DNA of 64,000 nucleotides from Pseudoalteromonas xiamenensis (GTDB lineage Bacteria; Pseudomonadota; Gammaproteobacteria; Enterobacterales; Alteromonadaceae): contig NZ_CP099917.1 in the NCBI RefSeq assembly GCF_030994125.1, positions 2,841,501 through 2,905,500 on the forward strand, read 5' to 3'. The notes beneath the pieces were generated by a model. It was not told where the DNA came from. It saw only the letters and a list, made by a program, of their open reading frames with translations, and did not search any database. This document shows, in pieces, positions 16,684 through 26,164 of this stretch (its first letter is position 1; every line of letters starts with the position of its first letter). The position numbers and the translations under genes were made by a program.

Positions 16684-19600
16684 ATGCACTTCACGCCTCT
16701 TAAACATTACAAGCGGGCAATCATCGTGGCGGTGCTGTTACCTGTCGTTGTGGCGGCCATCCTTTGTTTACACCTTTATCAGCTTAAACTTGAACGGGCT
16801 TATCAATCTCGGGTTGATGCGATGTTAGTGGTCGATAATCTTATCGAGGCTCAGCTAGACCGCGCGAAGAATGTTTTCGACAGTATCGAATCGACCGTTT
16901 CAAAACCGCTGAGTTATGCATTTAAAGACAGCCATTTTGAAGCCGTATCGCAATTTGAAAATTATTACTATCAATCATTAAATAATGATCTTGGTGAAGT
17001 TGTTGGCACAGGGGCATTTAATGCTGCGCCTATGTCTCGCCAATATTGGTTTTCGCTTTACACGCTTGGACCGGTGTTCACCAATGCATTGTCCTTAAGT
17101 CCAAATTTAGAAGCGATTGCCTATGTAAATGAACACGGCATGGCGTTTGTGAAACGGCGCGATAAAAGCAGTAGTGAATTGTTAACTCGTCTCATTAATC
17201 ACGAGTTACGCCCTGATTTTTCACAGGAGCTTATTGCAGGAAGCCACGTCGTTAATATCAATAAACATTCATATTTTGCTTTGGGCAAGTTGCGATTGAG
17301 CGATGAATCAGGTTATTTGTTGCTGATTTATGATTTATCCCAACTAAGTCATTGGTTGCAGCAGCGCTCTGTCGTTGAAGGTGAACTTCGTTTATATAAT
17401 CAATATAACGAGCAACTAGCGAGTTCTTGGCCTTTAAATGAACCTCCACTGGTTTGGCCAAGTACCGAGGCTAACTCGGGCTCTTGGTTTGGTGGCATAT
17501 TCTTGTCACGCACAAAGGCTCGTCCTATCAATGTGGCTTACTTCGAGCCGGAATCAATGTTTAAGTCAGTCATTCGTTATGAACAACTCCTCGAGTTTGG
17601 TTTTCTAAGTCTCTTTTTGTTGTTAACTGCGCTTGGGCTTTTTTGGTTGAGTTTACGATTATTTATTAAACCGGTTGAACAGTTTGTGAGCTACTTGGTA
17701 AGCCAAGATGCGTCTGCAACTAATCCAAATTACCGTATCCCACGCGCTTGGTTGCCTTGGTTCAGGCGAATTAAACGCGTTGTTGCGCAAAAGCAAACGT
17801 TACTGACGCGGATCTCCGAAAGTAACGTTGAACTTGATCAAATGCTTCGTATGCAGACACGGGCATTAGAACGCAGCTTAGAGGCAAAAGACAGACAGAC
17901 ATCGCTGTTGAATACCATGCTCGATAGCGTGCCCGATTTGATCTATTTCAAGAACATCGACAGTTCTTTTCTTGGTTGCAACCGTGCTTTTGAATCGTTT
18001 ATTGGATTTAGTCGTAATGAGTTGGTCGGGCGAACGCATGACGAAGTCACGGATAAATATCTCGAGTTACTGGATTTAGAGAAAGATTTCTTAATACATA
18101 ATGATGTAAAAGAGCTCAAATTAACGTTCGCCGAAAAAGTCTTCGAAGTGCGCTTATCACCATTTTACCATGAACAAAAAATTCTGGGTTCAATGACGGT
18201 GTTACGCGACATCACTGAAATAGACACGATGATGAACGCGCTTAAGCAATCAGAGTCTAAGTTCCGGGCTGCAATTGAATTTGCTGCCAACGCCGTTTTA
18301 CTGATTGCGATTGATGGCACGATTATCGAGCTGAACAAAGCCGCAAAACGATTTTTCTCCAATGAAAATCCCGAACTTGGTAAACCGCTATCGCAATTAT
18401 TTATGGAAAAGGATTATCCCCGAATTGCGGATATGTTTAGTGAACTGCTGCAAGAGCACAAAAAAGTGTTGCATGTCACGGTCGAGCAGTCAGCGCCTTA
18501 TAGCCATTTGCAATTGAGTGGATCACTCGTTTGGGATGCGGCACATCAGCCACAATATTTCGTTCTTAACGTCCAAAATATTACAGCGTTGACCAATGCT
18601 CGCTTGGCCGCCGAACGAGCGACACTGGCAAAAAGTCGTTTTATTGCCAACATTAGCCATGAAATCCGTACTCCACTTAATGCAATTATAGGGCTTTCTG
18701 AACTGATTCGTGCACGCACACAGGATGCTCAAACGAGTGACAGTGCAAGCAAAATTGACCATGCGGCTAAACAACTCCTAGGTATGTTAAATAGCATTCT
18801 CGATTTTGCAAAAGTAGAGAGTCAGAAAGGGCGGCTTATCGAAGAACCTTTTTTGTTGATGGATTTGGTTGATACCTGCAAAACGTTGACGGAGGTTCAA
18901 TGTCAACGAAAGGAATTGCAGTTTGACTATGTTGTGGATAGAGAAATCAACCCGACCTTGAAAGGTGACCCGAGCAAGTTAAAACAAGTACTTCTGAATT
19001 TGTTAAGTAACGCAGTAAAGTTCACTGAATCTGGAAAAGTAGCCCTTAAACTTAAGCTCGTTGAGCAATCACAAGAACGTCAACGTATTGAATTTTCGGT
19101 TGAAGACACCGGAATTGGCATAAAAGCGGAAGAGCAAGAAAAGCTTTTTGACGCATTTACTCAAGGCGATGACTCGAGTGCTAGGCAGTATGATGGTATT
19201 GGGCTCGGGCTCGCGATTGTGAAGCATGAAGTCATGTTGATGGGGGGAAATTGAACTCGAGAGCAGTTATAAGAAGGGGAGTCGTTTCTTCTTTTCATTG
19301 AACTTAGAAGCACCACTTAAAGTGCCACAACAAGAGATCCCACTGTTAAGTGCACTTGGACAAAAAGGGCCTAGCTACATAGCACCTTGGTTAATGGATA
19401 CATCCTCAATACACGTGTTGTTATCTGAACACCATACGCTAGAGCGTCTTTGGCTTTTACTGGAGCATTCGCCCTCAACGACCGATTTGGAGAGAATTAG
19501 AGCGCTGCAACATCAAGGGCTTAATCATATGTACACAACGGCTCTGATTGCAAATGAAGTCAAGGCGATGGGAATGGATATGCACATTATTGAATTACCA

Positions 19601-20386
19601 GAACAAGGATTCTGGCAAACGGCCTGTGAGCGAATTTGTAAAGGTGAAACTCGGGAAAATGAGTTGAGTGTTAATTCCTCACTCGTTGGTGCATTACTTG
19701 TCGTGGTTGATGACAACCCATTAAACCTTAAAATTGCAGAAAATATGCTCTCGATCCTTGGTGCCTCTGTTGTGACATGCCAAGAGCCCCTGCATGCATT
19801 TGAACTGATAACAAGACTCAAGCCAGATGCTGTTTTAATGGATATACATATGCCACATGTTGATGGCTTCACGTTGACAAAACAAATACGTGAGGTTATT
19901 CCAAAAAATCAAATGCCGATTCTCGCGTTGACCGCAGATATTGAAATTCAGCAGACGAATCAAGCAGATCAAGCTGGGATGAATGGTGTAGTGACTAAGC
20001 CGATTGATAAAGTAGGCCTACTCAGAGCCATCGATAAATTGTTGTTAACTCATGAGCCGTTTTACGATGAAACTTTTGCCTTATCTCAAATGATGGGGAA
20101 TCGTAATTTACTCGGTGTAATGCTTAAAAAGTTTGCTAAGCTTGTAGAAGAACAGAAACAAAGTTTATGTGAAACACAAGACATAAATCAGTTAGGGCAG
20201 ATTGCTCATAGCATTAAAGGGACGGCTGCAGGGCTTGGTTTCAAACGCTTGGCGGCGACCGCTAGAATTGTGGAGCAACAGGGAAAGTCAGAGACTCTTG
20301 AACACGAAAACATAACGCATTTGGTTAATGCACTCGTTCAAGTCCGTGAATTTATCTCAAAACATCGCGAGGAAAGTGATGAATAA
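16684..20386 (+). pseudogene. Hybrid sensor histidine kinase (PAS-PAS-HisKA-HATPase-REC-Hpt), apparent frameshift
   Basis: The membrane kinase has TM helices at about residues 12-33 and 304-327 enclosing a periplasmic sensor of about 270 residues. Two PAS-like domains (about 409-512 and 522-635), HisKA with HEIRTPLNAI (phospho-His about 659) and the HATPase follow. The frame breaks at a run of six G (19242-19247): reading ends at TGA 19252-19254, while the family motif LMGGEIELES continues in another frame (GEIELES from about 19247). One G fewer, or two more, restores it. Beyond lie a receiver domain (phospho-Asp codon 19841) and a C-terminal Hpt domain (HSIKG, His codon 20207). The gene overlaps the next response regulator by 8 bp. 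The input signal is unknown. Confidence 0.85.
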
Positions 20387-21281
20387 GAGCGCCCAGATAT
20401 TAGTCGTTGATGATGATCCTCTCAATCGCTTGGTGTTGGAAAACACCCTAAATGAAGACTACGATGTCGTTGTGTGTGGAAGTTGTGAAGAGGCACAGTC
20501 GGTACTAAGCAAAAAAAACGTGGATTTGATTCTACTTGACATCTTAATGGGCAATGGCAGTGGGTTTGAACTTTTAGAAAAATGCAAAACATGCATACAC
20601 TCCTACAACATCCCAATCATCATTGTATCTCAAAGTCATAGTTTCCAAGACGAGGCAAAAGCGCTTGAACTTGGCGCAGTGGATTACGTTACAAAGCCAT
20701 ACAGTCCTGCAATTATCAAAGCACGGGTAAAAATCCACCTTACAATTAAAAAGAAAAACGATTTGCTCGGTCGTTTAGCCAATATTGATGGATTGACCGA
20801 AATTCCAAATCGCCGTGCGCTTGAAGAAAATCTAAGTGTGCTTTGGCAGCAAGCAGTTCAATCGCAGCAAACGCTGGCATTTTTGTTAATTAGTATTGAT
20901 TATTTTAAATCGTACAACGACAAACATGGCTACGCTCAAGGTGATGGATGTTTAGTCAAAGTCGCGAATCAACTAGAGCATACGGTCAATGAGTTTGGAG
21001 GCTTTGTTGCCCGATTTGACGGTGTACGATTTGCCGTTGTGCTAACTAAACAAAGTGAATCTCAGTTAATGCAATGTACTACGGCTCTTCATTTTGCCGT
21101 AGAACAGCTTGAAATCCCGCATCAAGCATCGCCGATCAGTGCATTTATTAGTTTGAGTATCGGTGGTGTGCTTTTGAAAGAACATTTTGGTGAAAAACCA
21201 AGTGATGTTTATGAACTTGCAGATTCGGCTTTGTTAAAGGCAGGGCAAGTGCAAAGCAAATTTGAGTTGGTCGTACAGTAA
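20379..21281 (+). CDS. Response regulator with degenerate GGDEF domain
   Basis: The start at 20379 overlaps the end of the hybrid kinase, so the two are co-translated partners. Residues 1-120 are a receiver (ILVVDDDPLNRLVL, phospho-acceptor in LILLDILMG, conserved Lys in YVTKPYSP). The second half has the GGDEF fold (DGLTEIPNRRALEENL, then a FLLISIDYFKSYND segment), but the active-site loop reads RFDGVRFA where RYGGDEFA is expected, so diguanylate cyclase activity is probably lost. It may bind a nucleotide or act by protein contact. An earlier in-frame ATG at 20328 lies inside the Hpt domain and is unlikely. Confidence 0.88.
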   Translation: MNKSAQILVVDDDPLNRLVLENTLNEDYDVVVCGSCEEAQSVLSKKNVDLILLDILMGNGSGFELLEKCKTCIHSYNIPIIIVSQSHSFQDEAKALELGAVDYVTKPYSPAIIKARVKIHLTIKKKNDLLGRLANIDGLTEIPNRRALEENLSVLWQQAVQSQQTLAFLLISIDYFKSYNDKHGYAQGDGCLVKVANQLEHTVNEFGGFVARFDGVRFAVVLTKQSESQLMQCTTALHFAVEQLEIPHQASPISAFISLSIGGVLLKEHFGEKPSDVYELADSALLKAGQVQSKFELVVQ

Positions 21282-21332
21282 AAGAGGATTATTTGAGGAT
21301 GGGATATCGAGCCGATTTAAGTATTACATGTA

Positions 21333-21370
21333 TAAAGCGAGAGGCTCTACGCTTTGAGGCTCTCGCTTTA
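21333..21370. terminator. Bidirectional terminator after the response regulator
   Basis: TAAAGCGAGAG (21333-21343) pairs with CTCTCGCTTTA (21360-21370). The hairpin sits between the convergent response regulator and DUF3192 genes. Confidence 0.75.
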
Positions 21371-21377
21371 AATGTTT

Positions 21378-21752
21378 CTACAACAATTGTTTAAGTGCTG
21401 TTTCACCAAAACCGGCTAACTTTCCATTTTTGAACAGTAATGGAGTACACTCATCTTTGGTTACTTTTCCATCCGAATGTTTACTTTGCGTTGCAAAGTA
21501 AAGAATTTGATAGACAACCTCATTTTTTTCGAGCGACTCAGTAAAATCAGGTGTACTAAATTGTGAAATGACCGAGTTATATTCTGTTCCGAGCGCTAAC
21601 TTTGCGATTTTATCGCGATTGCTGCGTTGTGTATCTTGCCAATCTGATTTTTGATTGCCCCAACTGTGTTCTACTTCACCATCAGAAACGGCGACAACAC
21701 AACCAGACAATAATGGTAATGCGATCAATGCGCTCAAAAGTACTTTTTTCAT
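21378..21752 (-). CDS. DUF3192-like lipoprotein
   Basis: This 124-residue protein has a lipoprotein signal peptide (lipobox LLSGC, Cys about 18) and a globular part with YQILYFATQSKHSDGKVTKD followed by TPLLFKNGKLAGFG. That pattern resembles the DUF3192 family, which is structurally related to SmpA/BamE-like lipoproteins. A role in the envelope is inferred from the lipobox only. The family call is from recognition of the C-terminal motif and is moderately sure. It is transcribed alone. Confidence 0.72.
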   Translation of the reverse strand: MKKVLLSALIALPLLSGCVVAVSDGEVEHSWGNQKSDWQDTQRSNRDKIAKLALGTEYNSVISQFSTPDFTESLEKNEVVYQILYFATQSKHSDGKVTKDECTPLLFKNGKLAGFGETALKQLL

Positions 21753-21855
21753 TTTTTATCCCTTTTTAGAATTCGTTTTGCTTTGTTGTTCTAAGGCAAA
21801 TTGTTTGCCAATATTTTATATGTTTATTTATCAATGAGATATGGTTTTTATCTTT

Positions 21856-21891
21856 TTTCGCTTAGCCAAACTAACAGAAAAGTTAGCGAAA
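21856..21891 (-). terminator. Likely terminator of the 2-hydroxyacid dehydrogenase gene
   Basis: TTTCGCT (21856-21862) and AGCGAAA (21885-21891), with an inner CTAAC/GTTAG pair, lie 20 bp beyond the stop at 21911. A T-rich minus-strand tail follows. Confidence 0.45.
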
Positions 21892-21910
21892 TATCTTATT
21901 TTTTTGGAAA

Positions 21911-22858
21911 TTAAACCACTCTATTACGAGGTTCATTCTGATTATACGAAACGATGTTTTTGGCTATTTCATTTACTAACCGAGTTATCGACTCTTGGCT
22001 TGCCCAAGCTGTGTGAGGAGTCAGCAATAAATTAGAACCTTGATAGCGACACAGTGGGTTGTCCAGCTGAGCGGGTTCCTTACTCAAGACGTCCAGTGCA
22101 GCACCTGCGATTTGTCCCGCTTCTAACGCTGACACCAATGCGGCTTCATCAATAATTCCTCCACGGGCAGTGTTTATAATAAATGAAGAGTGTTTCATCA
22201 AGTTGAATTCGGGCGTTGACACCAAATTCTGGGTTTGATTATTGAGTGGGCAATGAATCGAAACGACATCAGCCATTGCAAGTGCGTCGTTAAACGCGAC
22301 ACGACCTTCGCGGACTGAGGTTGCTGATTTTTGCTCTGCAATTATCACGTTTGCACCAAATGCTCGAGCAACGCTTGCAACGGCTTGCCCTAGCGTACCA
22401 TAACCGACAACCACAAAGGTTTTATCTTGCAGTTCTGAAATTGGATAGTCCAATCGACAAAACATATCGCTTTGTTGCCAACGACCAAGATGGCAATCAG
22501 CGATGTAGCGATGCATGTTTGTCATTAAATTGCCAAGTAAGGTAAATGTGTGTTGAACGACGGATGGTGTTGAATAGCCAGCGACGTTACACACTGTTAT
22601 GCCAAGCGATTTCGCCGCAGCTAAGTCGACATTGTTAGTTCCTGTTGCGGCAATACAAACCAGTTTAAGATTGTTCGAAGCCTCAAGGATTGTCTTATCG
22701 AGCACAACCTTATTTGTTATTACGACATCGACGTCCCGAGTACGCTCAAGGGTTTGCTCTGGTAACGTCATTGGATAACACATGAGTTCTCCAAATTGAG
22801 TTAACACCTCAAGCGACGTATTCCCGAGCGTTTGAGTATCCAAAATTGCAATGTTCAT
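21911..22858 (-). CDS. D-2-hydroxyacid dehydrogenase (glycerate dehydrogenase-like)
   Basis: This NAD(P)-dependent dehydrogenase of the D-isomer family has 315 residues. It has the Rossmann motif GYGTLG (about 152-157) and the catalytic Arg in NTARGGIIDE, Glu in LSKEPA and His in LLTPHTAW. The N-terminal substrate domain contains CIAATGTNNVD, typical of the HprA/glycerate dehydrogenase branch. Reduction of hydroxypyruvate or glyoxylate is the likely reaction, but 2-hydroxyacid specificity cannot be read from sequence. It is divergent from the merR gene across a 91-bp promoter region. Confidence 0.88.
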   Translation of the reverse strand: MNIAILDTQTLGNTSLEVLTQFGELMCYPMTLPEQTLERTRDVDVVITNKVVLDKTILEASNNLKLVCIAATGTNNVDLAAAKSLGITVCNVAGYSTPSVVQHTFTLLGNLMTNMHRYIADCHLGRWQQSDMFCRLDYPISELQDKTFVVVGYGTLGQAVASVARAFGANVIIAEQKSATSVREGRVAFNDALAMADVVSIHCPLNNQTQNLVSTPEFNLMKHSSFIINTARGGIIDEAALVSALEAGQIAGAALDVLSKEPAQLDNPLCRYQGSNLLLTPHTAWASQESITRLVNEIAKNIVSYNQNEPRNRVV

Positions 22859-22887
22859 CTGTTTTCCAATAAAGTTAACTTAGAGGC

Positions 22888-22919
22888 TTGACCTTGGGGT
22901 GTACTCCAAGGTTTATACT
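22888..22919 (+). promoter_or_regulatory. MerR-type promoter with 20-bp spacer and dyad
   Basis: A -35 box TTGACC (22888-22893) and a -10 box TATACT (22914-22919) are 20 bp apart, longer than the standard 17. The spacer holds a dyad with 7-bp arms ACCTTGG (22891-22897) and CCAAGGT (22906-22912). This is the classic layout of a metal-responsive MerR operator, where the regulator untwists the DNA. It precedes the regulator-exporter pair, so the pair is probably autoregulated. Confidence 0.8.
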
Positions 22920-22949
22920 AAGCAATATGGTAAACAATCTGGAGTGGAC

Positions 22950-23363
22950 ATGAAAATAGGCGAACTGGCAAAACGTTTGAATATTTCAACGGACACCTTA
23001 CGTTATTATGAAAACAATGGGTTGATTTCAGCAAGCGCAAGAACGGGTGCTGGATACCGTGATTACTCAGATGTACAAGAACATCAATTACGTTTTGTGC
23101 TCAGGGCCAAAGCGGTTGGATTTAGCTTGTCTGAAATAAAAGAATTACTAAAAATTCGAATTGATAAACAGCAATATCAATGTGATGAAGTGAAAAGTAT
23201 TACGTTAGCTAAGCTAACGCTGGTACAGGAACGCATTCGCGAGCTGCAATGTTTTGAACGTAGCTTAACGGTGCTTGCCGAGCGGTGCTGTGGTGGTGCT
23301 GTGCCTGCTGAGCATTGCTCAATTTTAACGACGTTGGAGGAGTTAGATGGACATCATTCTTAA
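22950..23363 (+). CDS. MerR-family metal-responsive regulator, ZntR-like
   Basis: The 137-residue protein starts at ATG 22950 with GGAG five bases upstream. Its winged helix-turn-helix MKIGELAKRLNISTDTLRYY leads into a dimerisation helix. The metal site resembles ZntR: Cys in QYQCDEVK, the pair in ERCCGG, His and Cys in AEHCSIL. That suggests zinc (or copper/cadmium) sensing. It overlaps the permease gene by 17 bp and has its own MerR-type promoter. Metal specificity is inferred from residue pattern and partner. Confidence 0.88.
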   Translation: MKIGELAKRLNISTDTLRYYENNGLISASARTGAGYRDYSDVQEHQLRFVLRAKAVGFSLSEIKELLKIRIDKQQYQCDEVKSITLAKLTLVQERIRELQCFERSLTVLAERCCGGAVPAEHCSILTTLEELDGHHS

Positions 23364-24699
23364 TTTTTGGCATTTATTTGTCCTGTCGGCACCTTGGTTG
23401 TTGCTCGGCCTTTTTATTGCGGGTGTTATTCATGTTTTTATTCCAAAAGATTTTTTGGCAAAGCATCTCGGTAAAGAGGGGTTTTGGACAACCGTGAAAG
23501 CTGCTTTCATTGGTGCGCCCATGCCACTGTGTTCATGCGGAGTGATCCCCGCGGCGATTGGGCTTCGTCGCGCTGGTGGATCAAAAAGTGCGACGACGGC
23601 ATTTCTAGTATCGACACCAGAAACGGGTGTTGACTCAATTTCTGTTTCATATGCGCTGTTAGGTCCATTTATGGCTGTAATTCGTCCAATATCAGCAATC
23701 ACAAGTGCAATTGTGGCAGGGATCTTAGTTGGAAAAGAGTCGGAATTAGCGCCTACTACAGATAACGCTTCGATGAGTAGCACTGCAGATGCAAGCGATA
23801 AAAATACGTCGTGCTGTAGCACTAAGAAAAATACCTGTGCTACATCAGATGTTGATAAAGCAAGCGAGAGCGGATGTGGTAGTTCGTCTGTTAAGGCCCC
23901 TGCACATACATCTTGCGGTGAGATGACACAGGCAGCTGTGAGTGAAGACCAAAAGGTGTGTTGTTCGCCTATGGGGTTACAACCGCACGTCATGGCGAAG
24001 TCAACTTCGAGTTGTTGCAGTGCCAGCATGGAAATGGAGGCTGTGCCCCAAAACAGTTGTTGCGCAAGTGATAAAGACAAAGTGAGTCCAGCAAAGAGCA
24101 GTGAAAGCAGCTGCTGTGGAACGAACGACCAAGCCGAACCAGACACTTCGCTCAGCGATAAGCTTAAGCAAGCAATTCAATATAGCTCCGGTAAGCTCTT
24201 AAGCGACACGATGACTTGGTTGCTTGTTGGTCTATTTTTCGCGGCCTTAATTCAGACTTTTATTCCACCTGAATTTCTCGGGCAGTGGGGCAATGGCATC
24301 TTAGCCATGGTCGTGGTTATTTTAATCAGTATTCCGATGTACATCTGTGCAACGGCTTCTACGCCAATAGCTGCAGGTTTGTTGTTAGCAGGCGTATCGC
24401 CTGGAGCTGTCCTTGTATTTATGCTCGCCGGACCGGCTACCAACGTGGCAACCATCGGTGTTGTCGCCAATGAACTGGGTAAACGAGCGGTGTTTGCGTA
24501 TTTAATTGGCGTAATTGGCGTTGCCATTGGTTTTGGTTTTCTAACCGATTACCTCATTGCAGAGTTTGGATTCTCCGTTGTCCCTGTGAATGCGATGGAA
24601 CATGAGGTGCTACCGATGTGGTTAAGTGTTGGTTCTGCAATGCTATTGGCTGGTTTGATGGTCAGATTAATGGTACGGTGGCAAAAAAAGACGGCTTAG
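23347..24699 (+). CDS. SO_0444-family Cu/Zn efflux permease
   Basis: This 450-residue membrane protein is of the permease type found in ArsP/YraQ-like proteins. Two membrane halves (about residues 10-140 and 285-445) each contain the conserved PxCSCG or PMYICAT type motif (first half MPLCSCGVIPAAIG, second half IPMYICATASTPIA). Between them lies a hydrophilic loop at about 155-257 with 13 Cys, including five CC pairs, probably metal-binding. I recognise the SO_0444 family, described as Cu/Zn exporters. GGAGGA precedes the ATG, which lies inside the regulator gene, giving tight coupling. Confidence 0.87.
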   Translation: MDIILNFWHLFVLSAPWLLLGLFIAGVIHVFIPKDFLAKHLGKEGFWTTVKAAFIGAPMPLCSCGVIPAAIGLRRAGGSKSATTAFLVSTPETGVDSISVSYALLGPFMAVIRPISAITSAIVAGILVGKESELAPTTDNASMSSTADASDKNTSCCSTKKNTCATSDVDKASESGCGSSSVKAPAHTSCGEMTQAAVSEDQKVCCSPMGLQPHVMAKSTSSCCSASMEMEAVPQNSCCASDKDKVSPAKSSESSCCGTNDQAEPDTSLSDKLKQAIQYSSGKLLSDTMTWLLVGLFFAALIQTFIPPEFLGQWGNGILAMVVVILISIPMYICATASTPIAAGLLLAGVSPGAVLVFMLAGPATNVATIGVVANELGKRAVFAYLIGVIGVAIGFGFLTDYLIAEFGFSVVPVNAMEHEVLPMWLSVGSAMLLAGLMVRLMVRWQKKTA

Positions 24700-24749
24700 T
24701 TTTTGATTTTGAACTAAAGTGGTCAGACTAGATAATCTTAGCCAGATTG

Positions 24750-24779
24750 AAAGCGGCGCGATAAAATAAGCGCCGCTTT
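24750..24779 (+). terminator. Terminator of the metal efflux operon
   Basis: AAAGCGGCGC (24750-24759) pairs with GCGCCGCTTT (24770-24779) around a 10-base loop, followed by a short T run. It ends 30 bp before the acyltransferase start. Confidence 0.82.
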
Positions 24780-24809
24780 TCATTTAATAGAATAAAAAAG
24801 AGTAATTTA

Positions 24810-25910
24810 GTGGATAAATACGCAGACATCAGACCGTACAATGATGAAGAAGTTGCTCCAGCGCTTGCGCGCTTGTTGGCAGACAATGATTTTTTAGATG
24901 TCATTGCGAAATATACTTTACCCGCGTTTTTAGTGGCTTGGCGTCCAGTTTCTCGTTTTTTAGTAAGGTGGAAACTAAAAAATAAATGGGGAAATTATAC
25001 GACCGTTGCGCAAGTGCAAGCTGAAGTAGCCAAGTATTTGAGTTTACTGATTGATAGAACGACCCAGAAAGTTTCTTTTTCTGGTTTTGAAAATCTAGAC
25101 TCAAACAAACACTATTTGTTCATTTCAAATCATCGGGACATTGTTCTTGACCCTGCATTGCTTAATTGGGGGCTACATCGTCATGGAATGGACACAGTAC
25201 GTATCGCGATTGGTGACAACTTACTGCAAGTGCCTTACATCACGGAGTTAATGCGTTTAAATAAAAGCTTTATCGTTAAACGTTCAGCAAAAGCACCGAA
25301 AGAAATGCTCCGTGCATTGAGTCAGCTTTCAGAATACATTTTTGATTCGCTGCAAAGTGGTCACTCAATTTGGATTGCGCAAAAAGAAGGCCGAGCGAAA
25401 GATGGAGTGGATTTTACCGATCCTGCACTTATCAAAATGCTGCAATTGCAAGGTCGCAAGCTCAAGCTTTCCTTTTCTGAATACATCAACCAGTTACATA
25501 TCGTGCCGGTATCCATTTCTTACCAATATGAACCTTGCGCAATTGCCAAAGCTAGAGAGCTTGTTCATAAGAAGCAATTTGGCAGCTATGTCAAAGCGAA
25601 AGGGGAAGATATAGCGAGTATTTTCGAAGGGTTTAGCGCTGACAAAGGAAATGTACACGTTGCTTTTGGGAAACCAATCGAAACTACAGTGGATAACCCT
25701 GATGCGCTTGCGGACGAAATCGACGCGCAAATTTTGTCTCAATATCACTTGCATTCAACGAATTATTTGGCTGCAGGCGATGAACAGCGTGTGAACTCTG
25801 ATGAGAAAGCTGACTTTCTGGCGCGTTTAGCTAAAGTGCCTGAAGAGCTTAAAGAGCAGGTTTTGGCGATGTACGCAGAACCAGTTAAACGCAAAGTACA
25901 CAAAGAGTAG
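24810..25910 (+). CDS. 1-acyl-glycerol-3-phosphate acyltransferase-like protein
   Basis: This PlsC/LPLAT-family enzyme of 366 residues has the catalytic NHRDIVLD motif (HX4D, about residues 109-116) and the substrate-binding KEGRAKDG block, a variant of EGTR. It is longer than PlsC because of N- and C-terminal extensions and lacks clear transmembrane helices. Acyl transfer to a glycerophosphate or another hydroxyl is expected. The start codon is GTG. The gene is flanked by terminators on both sides and stands alone. Confidence 0.8.
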   Translation: MDKYADIRPYNDEEVAPALARLLADNDFLDVIAKYTLPAFLVAWRPVSRFLVRWKLKNKWGNYTTVAQVQAEVAKYLSLLIDRTTQKVSFSGFENLDSNKHYLFISNHRDIVLDPALLNWGLHRHGMDTVRIAIGDNLLQVPYITELMRLNKSFIVKRSAKAPKEMLRALSQLSEYIFDSLQSGHSIWIAQKEGRAKDGVDFTDPALIKMLQLQGRKLKLSFSEYINQLHIVPVSISYQYEPCAIAKARELVHKKQFGSYVKAKGEDIASIFEGFSADKGNVHVAFGKPIETTVDNPDALADEIDAQILSQYHLHSTNYLAAGDEQRVNSDEKADFLARLAKVPEELKEQVLAMYAEPVKRKVHKE

Positions 25911-25929
25911 ATAAATTCGTTGTTCTATT

Positions 25930-25954
25930 AAAAAGGCTCTCGATGAGCCTTTTT
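25930..25954. terminator. Bidirectional terminator after the acyltransferase gene
   Basis: AAAAAGGCTC (25930-25939) and GAGCCTTTTT (25945-25954) form a perfect stem with a 5-base loop between two convergent genes. Confidence 0.88.
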
Positions 25955-25984
25955 AATGTTACGCAAGATAATGTGCCTCAGTTG

Positions 25985-26164
25985 TTATAAAGACGCATTG
26001 GTTACATGCATCATCAAAACCAAGAACCCGAGTACGAAAGTAGAAAAGATAAGGATGTAAACAAAGCCCTTTCTTCCTTTTTGGATTGGCACTCCGTAAC
26101 GTCTTAAAAATAGATACCAAATTACACAAAGTATGATTGGCATCAAGAATAAAAGTCTGAACAT
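25985..26164 (-). CDS. Small membrane protein, 59 residues
   Basis: A short gene starting ATG 26164, with an AGGA ribosome site about 7 bases upstream. It opens MFRLLFLMPIILCVIWYLFL, one membrane helix, has a basic central loop (RRYGVPIQKGRKGF) and then a second helix (VYILIFSTFVLGFLVLMM). Two helices with a positively charged connector predict a cytoplasmic loop. The coding pattern, ribosome site and convergent terminator support a real gene. I believe similar small proteins occur in related marine bacteria but cannot name a family. Confidence 0.7.
   Translation of the reverse strand: MFRLLFLMPIILCVIWYLFLRRYGVPIQKGRKGFVYILIFSTFVLGFLVLMMHVTNASL

Noticed and set aside
23430..24146. A 238-codon open frame antisense to the Cu/Zn efflux permease
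   Set aside because: It lies wholly within a well-supported gene, has no ribosome site, and its content mirrors the Cys- and Ser-rich repeats on the other strand.
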